Shown one piece after another: positions 58,337 to 64,000 of a stretch of 64,000 bases of DNA. The position numbers were made by a program, and so were the translations under genes. A model generated the notes under the pieces. The model did not search any database, was not told the origin of the DNA, and worked only from the letters and a program-made list of their open reading frames with translations. The stretch spans positions 1 through 64,000 of the forward strand of contig NZ_JAUZVZ010000005.1 in the NCBI RefSeq assembly GCF_030717845.1, read 5' to 3'. The DNA comes from Alkalimonas collagenimarina. GTDB lineage: Bacteria; Pseudomonadota; Gammaproteobacteria; Enterobacterales; Alteromonadaceae. Each line of letters opens with the position of its first letter. Positions within the stretch are counted from its first letter, which is position 1.

Positions 58337-59977
58337 ATGAGAATGCCCATGTTGTCCAGGCTCAAAATCCGTACAAGAGTGTTGCTGTTAGGGGGGATCC
58401 CTCTTTTCTTCTTTTTGCTGGTGTTGTTGGCTTCATTCTGGGTCGCTGATACTAAAGATCGTTATTTTCATCAGTTGTACGATGAACACCTTGCTGTGTT
58501 GGCAGACGTCATGGCTGCTCAGCAGTTGTTGCAGCAAACCGCACTAGCGCCTATTCGGCAGTACCGGACAGGCTGGGCCTCAGCAGAAGCAACCCAGCAG
58601 CAGGTCGAAAACTATCTGAATCAGGCTGAGACTCACTGGCAACAGTTTTCGGCCATGCGTCCTGAATCGGATGTGCTGGATTATTCTGAGCTTGATCAAT
58701 CGTTTGCGACTGCACAGGCAACCTATCAGGAATGGATAAGCTTTGCAGGTACCGATGCGTTGTTAGTGCGCATCCTCAATGAATCAACGGTCAATAATGA
58801 GATTGATCAAACCATCAATCATTTTGGTGCGGCAGTGGATGCGTTTGTACAGCAGCAGATTGCCACAGCAGCTGAAGTACGGGATCAGGCAGAACGTTTA
58901 ACCTGGTATCTGAGTTGGATTTATCTGCTGGGGGGAACCACATTGTTGCTCGCCATTTCGCTATTTATCTGGCTGACACAGCGCACTATTCGGCAACCAC
59001 TGGAACAGCTAAGGAATTTATTAAATCAGGTGGCTGCAGAGTCTGATTTGCGTCTGCGCGCCAACGTTCAGGGGCAGGATGAAGTGTCCGATGCGGCCAG
59101 AGCGGTCAATACGATGCTGAGCCATATGCAGCAATTAATCCAGGGCCTGTCGACTGGCTCCGTGGCATTAAATGAGCAGGCAATGCAGGTGAAAAATAGC
59201 AGTGATCATATTCGTACCAGCACGCAGACACAGGCCAGTCAGGCTGAATTGCTGGCAACAGCGGTAGAGCAAATGAGTACAGCTATCCGCCAGGTGGCAG
59301 CGCATGCTCAACATGGTGCCGACCAAGCAAATGATGCTGCCAGATTAAGCGATACTGGCCAGGAAGTGGTTCAACGCAGTATGCAGACCATCCAGCAATT
59401 GGATGAGCAGGTCACGTTAGGCGCTGATGTTGTTTTGAAGCTGCAGCAGGACTCAAATCAGATTTCTAATGTGTTGGAAGTGATCCGGAAAATTTCTGAG
59501 CAGACCAATTTACTGGCATTAAATGCAGCGATTGAAGCCGCCCGTGCCGGCGAAGCTGGCCGGGGGTTTTCGGTGGTAGCAGATGAAGTACGTACTTTGT
59601 CAGGGAACACCCACGAAGCAACCGAATCGATTCGCGGTATGATTGAGCAATTGCAGCAGCAAGCCAGCACGGCAGTAGATGCCATGGCCGCTGCTAAGTC
59701 ACAGACAGAGCAAAGTGTCACTCTGGCTAAGCACAGTGAGCAGCATTTTGAAGATATTCGGCTTGCTATTGGCAGTATGACCGACGTAACACAACAAATT
59801 TTTGCTGCCACCGATGAGCAACAGCAGGTAGCCGCCAGTACAGCTGAAAATATTCATCATTTAAATCATGAAATAGCTCAGTTATCTGCTGCAGCAGCAG
59901 ATGCTGCTACGGCCAGTACAGACCTGAATCTGCAAGCAGAACAACTAGCTACAGGCTGGCAACAATTTAAAGCGTGA
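58337..59977 (+). CDS. Methyl-accepting chemotaxis protein, probable phosphate receptor
   Basis: 546 residues. TM1 about 12-34, periplasmic helical sensor about 35-195, TM2 about 197-217, HAMP ([15 protein letters not shown]) and the signalling domain with [20 protein letters not shown] and [16 protein letters not shown]. Start is uncertain: ATG 58337, 58343 or 58349, none with a good ribosome-binding site. A PhoB-type promoter lies upstream and pstS follows by 89 bp. This suggests a phosphate-starvation chemoreceptor in the manner of Pseudomonas CtpL; that is inference from context. Confidence 0.88.
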   Translation: MRMPMLSRLKIRTRVLLLGGIPLFFFLLVLLASFWVADTKDRYFHQLYDEHLAVLADVMAAQQLLQQTALAPIRQYRTGWASAEATQQQVENYLNQAETHWQQFSAMRPESDVLDYSELDQSFATAQATYQEWISFAGTDALLVRILNESTVNNEIDQTINHFGAAVDAFVQQQIATAAEVRDQAERLTWYLSWIYLLGGTTLLLAISLFIWLTQRTIRQPLEQLRNLLNQVAAESDLRLRANVQGQDEVSDAARAVNTMLSHMQQLIQGLSTGSVALNEQAMQVKNSSDHIRTSTQTQASQAELLATAVEQMSTAIRQVAAHAQHGADQANDAARLSDTGQEVVQRSMQTIQQLDEQVTLGADVVLKLQQDSNQISNVLEVIRKISEQTNLLALNAAIEAARAGEAGRGFSVVADEVRTLSGNTHEATESIRGMIEQLQQQASTAVDAMAAAKSQTEQSVTLAKHSEQHFEDIRLAIGSMTDVTQQIFAATDEQQQVAASTAENIHHLNHEIAQLSAAAADAATASTDLNLQAEQLATGWQQFKA

Positions 59978-59988
59978 AAAAAAGTTTA

Positions 59989-60006
59989 TTGTCATATTGC
60001 TGACAT
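59989..60006 (+). promoter_or_regulatory. Pho box upstream of pstS
   Basis: TTGTCATATTGCTGACAT matches the Pho box consensus at 14 of 18 positions. It lies 60 bp before the pstS start codon. The -10 that should follow about 10 bp later is poor (near CACTAA). Confidence 0.6.
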
Positions 60007-60066
60007 AAATCGCCTGCACACTAAGCACCGTTGACTGACAACTTAATGACCGATGAGGACATAACA

Positions 60067-61092
60067 ATGAAATTGAACCAACTGACCAAGCTCGCCTTAA
60101 CAGCAGCTACATTAACCTTAGCTTTTAATGTGCAAGCGGCCCGCGATACCATCCAGGTAGCTGGCTCTTCCACGGTACTGCCATTCTCTTCAGTTGCGGC
60201 AGAAGAGTTTGGTAATAACTTCGCTCAGTTCAGAACCCCAGTCGTTGGTTCAGGTGGTTCTGGCGGTGGTTTGCGTCAGTTCTGTCAGGGTGTAGGAGCC
60301 AACACTATTGATGTTGCTAACTCTTCTCGTCCAATTCGCCCAAATGAGCTGGCTAACTGCAAGCAAAATGGTGTCAACCAGGTGATCGAAGTGCAAATTG
60401 GTTACGATGGTATCGTGTTTGCTTCTCGTGTAGATGCTGGCGATTTTCATCTGAAGCCAGAGCACGTGTTTATGGCACAGGCTGCTCAGGTACCACAGAA
60501 TGGCCAGATGGTTGCCAACCCATTCACTCGCTGGAATCAAATTGATAGTTCTTTGCCAAACCAGGAAATCGTTCTGGCTATCCCGGGTTCGAACCATGGT
60601 ACCCGTGAAGTGTATGAAGAAAACGTAATTCTGGCCGGTTGTAACACCTTCCCCGAAGTTCAGGCAATGGAGCGCTCAGAGCGCAATAACTTCTGTTTGG
60701 CAATGCGTACTGACGGTCGGATGATTGAAATCGCTGGTGACTACACTGAAACGCTTGCTCGGTTACAAGCGCAGCGTGATGCAATTGGTGTGTTTGGTCT
60801 GAGCTTTTACGAATCAAACCGTGACCGTATCAAGGTAGCGACGGTATCTGGTGTGGTACCAACTATCGATAACATCATCGAGGGTACTTACCCGGTTTCA
60901 CGCCCATTGTTCTTCTACGTGAAAGGTGAACATATTGGTGTGATCCCAGGCTTGCAGGAATTTGCAGAGTTCTTCGTTTCTGAAGGCAATGCTGGTTTTG
61001 GTAGCCCACTGGAAGAGGCAGGCTTGATTCCATTGTCAGACAGTGAGCGTGCAAAAGTACTGCAAACTATTCGTAACCGCACAGCGCTGTAA
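60067..61092 (+). CDS. pstS: Periplasmic phosphate-binding protein PstS
   Basis: 341 residues with a signal peptide of 24 (cleavage VQA-ARD). The phosphate-binding fold is shown by QVAGSSTVLPFSSVAAEEFG, VVGSGGSGGGLRQFCQGVGA, DVANSSRPI and IPGSNHGTREVYEE. It captures phosphate for the Pst ABC transporter. AGGA precedes ATG 60067. The gene has its own Pho box and ends in a terminator before pstC. Confidence 0.96.
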   Translation: MKLNQLTKLALTAATLTLAFNVQAARDTIQVAGSSTVLPFSSVAAEEFGNNFAQFRTPVVGSGGSGGGLRQFCQGVGANTIDVANSSRPIRPNELANCKQNGVNQVIEVQIGYDGIVFASRVDAGDFHLKPEHVFMAQAAQVPQNGQMVANPFTRWNQIDSSLPNQEIVLAIPGSNHGTREVYEENVILAGCNTFPEVQAMERSERNNFCLAMRTDGRMIEIAGDYTETLARLQAQRDAIGVFGLSFYESNRDRIKVATVSGVVPTIDNIIEGTYPVSRPLFFYVKGEHIGVIPGLQEFAEFFVSEGNAGFGSPLEEAGLIPLSDSERAKVLQTIRNRTAL

Positions 61093-61106
61093 TAAAACCT
61101 TTGCCA

Positions 61107-61122
61107 GGGAGTTTGTACTCCC
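61107..61122 (+). other. Small hairpin after pstS
   Basis: GGGAG-TTTGTA-CTCCC forms a 5-bp stem 14 bp after the pstS stop, before the stronger terminator. It may protect the 3' end of the abundant pstS mRNA. Confidence 0.4.
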
Positions 61123-61128
61123 TCGTTT

Positions 61129-61156
61129 AAAAGCCACCTGGTTGCAGGTGGCTTTT
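61129..61156 (+). terminator. pstS terminator, overlapping the pstC Pho box
   Basis: AAAAGCCACCT (61129-61139) and AGGTGGCTTTT (61146-61156) form a perfect 11-bp stem with a 6-nt loop ending in a T-run. Its last two bases are the first two of the pstC Pho box. Confidence 0.85.
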
Positions 61157-61188
61157 GTCATATTACTGTCATCTTTCTCTTTTATACT
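61155..61188 (+). promoter_or_regulatory. Pho-box promoter of pstCA
   Basis: TTGTCATATTACTGTCAT (61155-61172) matches the Pho box at 16 of 18 positions. TATACT (61183-61188) follows 10 bp later, the exact PhoB-promoter layout. It gives pstC its own start after the pstS terminator. Confidence 0.82.
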
Positions 61189-61227
61189 GGCGCCAGCTGG
61201 AACTGGAAGCTGTTAAATGGAGCTCTC

Positions 61228-62622
61228 ATGAGTAATCTCACCCTGATGATAGTGTTGTTGGCACTTTTAGCCATTGCCTATCAGTTAGGTCTGGTTCGAA
61301 CCCGACAGGTTGCCGGACAAAATCCTGCCCAACGCATGCACTCACGACCGCATCATTACGGTGTGTTGGTTGGTCTTTGGGCTGTACTACCGGCCTTCTT
61401 CATTTTTTTACTGTGGAGCTGGGGCTCGCCCTGGGCCATTGATCAGTTGCTGATAGCTCAGTTGCCTGAATCAATCACCTCAGATAACCAGGAATTGCGG
61501 GTTGCACTGCGGCGTATTGGTAATTTAGCCAGTAATTTTGGTGTGGTCAGCGAAGCTGCCGATTGGGAGCTGCAAGCGGCTGCTTTTCTGGCAGAGACCA
61601 GGCAATTAAGCAGTGGTCTGATGCTGGCGTTAATGGCTGCAGTCTCAGCCGCTGGCTTGCTGTATGGTTATCGCCGTATCAGCCCTTTACAGCGTGCCCG
61701 TAACCAGATTGAAAAAGTGGTTAAAGCTGCGTTGGTGCTTTGCTCTACAGTGGCTATTTTGACGACGATTGGCATTGTGTTGTCAATGGTAGGCGAATCG
61801 TTGCGGTTCTTTTCTTTTGTCAGTCCAATGGACTTCTTTTTTGGCACAACCTGGAATCCACGGTTTTCAACGTCAGGTGTAGCCGAAGGTTCATTGACGG
61901 GCAGTCAGGGTAGCTTTGGTATGCTGCCGTTACTGGCAGGAACGTTTTTAATTGCAGCAATTGCCATGGTGGTGGCTATTCCTCTGGGGTTGTTGGCTGC
62001 GATATATTTATCTGAATATGCTTCGCCTAAGCTGCGTGCTACGGCTAAGCCTATCATTGAGGTATTGGCAGGTATACCAACCATAGTTTATGGTTTTTTT
62101 GCTTTGGTGACAGTGGGTCCATTCTTATCTGACTTAGGTGATTTTTTCGGTCTTGATATCAGGGCAACCTCGGCACTTACCGCCGGCGTGGTAATGGGGA
62201 TTATGATCATTCCATTTATCTCATCACTGTCGGACGACATCATTACTCAAGTACCTAAATCATTGCGAGATGGATCTTTAGGCCTTGGTGCTACCAAGTC
62301 GGAAACCATTCGCAAGGTGGTGTTACCAGCCGCTTTGCCCGGTATTGTCGGGGCTATTTTGCTGGCTGCCAGCCGCGCTATTGGTGAGACCATGATTGTG
62401 GTACTAGCGGCCGGCAACAGCCCATCCTTGACCGCCAACCCCTTTGAAGCGGTGTCGACCATGACGGTGACAATTGTCAATCAGTTGACCGGAGACAATG
62501 ATTTCTCCAGTCCACAGTCGTTGGTAGCTTTCGCCCTTGGCTTGACATTATTCGTAATTACCCTGCTGCTGAACGTAGTGGCATTGGTGATTGTTCGTAA
62601 ATACCGTGAACAGTATGAGTAA
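61228..62622 (+). CDS. pstC: Phosphate ABC transporter permease PstC
   Basis: 464 residues, longer than E. coli PstC (319). An N-terminal part (about 1-170) has extra helices and a periplasmic loop (SPWAIDQLLIAQLPESITSD), then the core permease with IPLGLLAAIYLSEYASPKLR, IIEVLAGIPTIVYGFFALVT and the EAA loop LRDGSLGLGATKSETIRKVV. It forms the channel with PstA. It overlaps pstA in some start choices; the pstA start I prefer is 4 bp after the stop. Confidence 0.94.
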   Translation: MSNLTLMIVLLALLAIAYQLGLVRTRQVAGQNPAQRMHSRPHHYGVLVGLWAVLPAFFIFLLWSWGSPWAIDQLLIAQLPESITSDNQELRVALRRIGNLASNFGVVSEAADWELQAAAFLAETRQLSSGLMLALMAAVSAAGLLYGYRRISPLQRARNQIEKVVKAALVLCSTVAILTTIGIVLSMVGESLRFFSFVSPMDFFFGTTWNPRFSTSGVAEGSLTGSQGSFGMLPLLAGTFLIAAIAMVVAIPLGLLAAIYLSEYASPKLRATAKPIIEVLAGIPTIVYGFFALVTVGPFLSDLGDFFGLDIRATSALTAGVVMGIMIIPFISSLSDDIITQVPKSLRDGSLGLGATKSETIRKVVLPAALPGIVGAILLAASRAIGETMIVVLAAGNSPSLTANPFEAVSTMTVTIVNQLTGDNDFSSPQSLVAFALGLTLFVITLLLNVVALVIVRKYREQYE

Positions 62623-62626
62623 CGCT

Positions 62627-63994
62627 ATGAGCAACCAAACAGATACCACATCGCAGCCGATGTTAAAAAGCGCTGTGCAACAAAAAGTGCAGGCGTCGCT
62701 TTCCCGGCGACACCGGCAAGAACGGTTATTTAAATTCACCGGCTTAACAGCAGTCATGATTAGTCTGGCGCTGGTGGCTATGCTGTTTATCAATATTTTT
62801 TCCAAAGGTCTGCCAGCATTCTGGCAAACAAGTATTACTTTGGATATTTATTTTGACCCAGCCATTATTCAAATCAGTGAAAAACCTGTGCAGCGTGCTG
62901 ATGAGAGCAGTAATGAGTTTCGTGAGCGCTTTTTGGCTTGGCAGGGCGAGTTGGGCATGATTAACTTTAATCGCCTTATTTCAGATTCTTTGATGCAAGT
63001 GTTGCCAGATGCAGACCAACACCGACGGCAAATCCTGAGGGTGGTTACATCTGGTGAGCGTTTTGCGTTACGTGACATGGTTAAGGATGACCCTTCAATT
63101 ATTGGGCAAACCAAACGACTTAATTTGCTTACTGATGCGAATATTGATGTTTGGTTAAAGGGCAATATCGACCGCAGCCTGCCAGACCATCAACAGCAAC
63201 TGTCTCCTGTAGTACAGAAGTGGGCCGATGATTTATACGCAAGTGGTATCATTAAAAATCGCTTTAGTTTTGCCTTGTTTATGAACCCGGATTCACGCAG
63301 CTCACTGGCGTCTGCTGGCTTGGCTGGTGCATTTATGGGTTCACTATTCATGATGCTGATAGTGATGTTTCTGGCAGTGCCAATGGGTGTTGCCGCCGCT
63401 ATTTATTTGGAAGAGTTTGCTCCAAAGAACAAGATCACCGACTTAGTTGAAGTTAACATCAACAACTTAGCAGCTGTGCCTTCCATCGTCTTTGGTTTAC
63501 TTGGTGCCGCTGTATTTATTGGTTGGTTTAATCTGCCGATTTCGGCTCCTATGGTTGGTGGTTTGGTGTTGTCATTAATGACATTGCCCACCGTGATTAT
63601 TGCCACACGCTCCACTTTAAAGGCGATCCCACCCTCCATTCGGCAAGCTGCGCTTGGCCTTGGGGCGTCGAAGATGCAAACCATTTTTCATCATGTGTTG
63701 CCTCTGGCATTTCCTGGAATTTTAACCGCATCGATTCTTGGTGTTGCTCAAGCACTCGGGGAAGCTGCACCATTGCTGCTCATCGGCATGAAATCTTTTG
63801 TTGCTACTGTGCCAACCTCACCATTTGAACAGTCGACAGCACTGCCAGTACAGATTTTCTTATGGCAAGGAAATGAGTTACGTAACTTCTTCGAAGCCCG
63901 GACGTCAGCAGCGATTATTGTGCTACTGACGATGATGATTAGCTTGAATGGTATCGCCATCTGGCTACGGAAAAAATTTGAACAACGGTGGTAG
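62627..63994 (+). CDS. pstA: Phosphate ABC transporter permease PstA
   Basis: 455 residues, with a large periplasmic insert (about 60-220) after the first helix, then the permease core with AVPMGVAAAIYLEEFAPKNK, NNLAAVPSIVFGLLGAAVFI and the EAA loop IRQAALGLGASKMQTIFHHV. The long form is common in marine gammaproteobacteria, I believe. ATG 62615 (overlapping pstC) is an alternative start; neither has a strong ribosome-binding site. Confidence 0.93.
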   Translation: MSNQTDTTSQPMLKSAVQQKVQASLSRRHRQERLFKFTGLTAVMISLALVAMLFINIFSKGLPAFWQTSITLDIYFDPAIIQISEKPVQRADESSNEFRERFLAWQGELGMINFNRLISDSLMQVLPDADQHRRQILRVVTSGERFALRDMVKDDPSIIGQTKRLNLLTDANIDVWLKGNIDRSLPDHQQQLSPVVQKWADDLYASGIIKNRFSFALFMNPDSRSSLASAGLAGAFMGSLFMMLIVMFLAVPMGVAAAIYLEEFAPKNKITDLVEVNINNLAAVPSIVFGLLGAAVFIGWFNLPISAPMVGGLVLSLMTLPTVIIATRSTLKAIPPSIRQAALGLGASKMQTIFHHVLPLAFPGILTASILGVAQALGEAAPLLLIGMKSFVATVPTSPFEQSTALPVQIFLWQGNELRNFFEARTSAAIIVLLTMMISLNGIAIWLRKKFEQRW

Positions 63995-63996
63995 TC

Positions 63997-64000
63997 ATGA
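63997..64000 (+). other. Start of the next gene, probably pstB
   Basis: ATGA at the window edge begins 2 bp after the pstA stop. The usual pst order puts the ATPase gene pstB here. Only the first codon is visible, so identity is by position only. Confidence 0.4.

Overview
The window is a chromosomal segment of a gammaproteobacterium. Almost every gene has a close counterpart in the E. coli / Shewanella / Vibrio / Pseudoalteromonas group, and several neighbourhoods are classic for that class: pdhR-aceE-aceF-lpd, argR|mdh, ygfZ|sdhE-ygfX, nadB|rpoE-rseABC-lepA-lepB-rnc-era-recO-pdxJ-acpS, barA|rlmD-relA-mazG, and pyrG-eno. A Tat-exported HiPIP, a bactofilin and many dispersed hairpin repeats suggest an aquatic Alteromonadales-like organism. 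I cannot name the genus. I saw no rRNA, tRNA, CRISPR array or intact insertion sequence.

Layout. 0-7.2 kb: pyruvate dehydrogenase operon with its repressor PdhR and two PdhR operators. 7.2-12.2 kb: small accessory genes between dispersed inverted repeats: a membrane protein, a GNAT, a Rof-like Rho antiterminator and a thioesterase. Here too is a divergent pair formed by a stand-alone malate-synthase-G insertion domain and an ScfR/RamB-type regulator, followed by yacL. 12.2-14.0 kb: glnK-amtB with a sigma54-like promoter and an NtrC-like site. 14.09-14.63 kb, minus strand: a previously uncalled CsrB-type sRNA with about 33 GGA motifs. 14.9-23 kb: a degenerate DyP peroxidase, argR|mdh, M23 peptidase + bactofilin, slyD, ygfZ|sdhE-ygfX and nadB. 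23-32 kb: the sigmaE operon running into lepA...acpS. 32-43.6 kb: barA, rlmD, relA, mazG, an unknown two-gene cassette, pyrG and eno. 43.6-54 kb: selO, paeA/ytfL, HiPIP, adenosine deaminase, lactate permease, a chemoreceptor with a thioredoxin-like partner, and SOS-controlled umuDC. 54-58.2 kb, minus strand: arsenic operon arsC-arsR-acr3-GAPDH-arsJ. 58.3-64 kb: chemoreceptor, pstS, pstC, pstA and the first codon of the next gene.

How the parts work together. The right end reads as one phosphate/arsenate module. Pho boxes lie upstream of the chemoreceptor, pstS and pstC, each with a spacing or position typical of PhoB targets. A 17/18 Pho box also abuts the -35 of the divergent arsenic operon. 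Arsenate enters through phosphate uptake systems, so joint control by phosphate starvation (PhoB) and arsenite (ArsR) would be sensible. The BarA sensor kinase and its expected downstream target, a CsrB-type RNA, both lie in the window. The left part groups acetyl-CoA and nitrogen functions: PDH, an apparent glyoxylate/acyl-CoA-linked regulator pair, and GlnK/AmtB. Start sites below were chosen from ribosome-binding sites and family lengths. Counts and alignments were done by eye.
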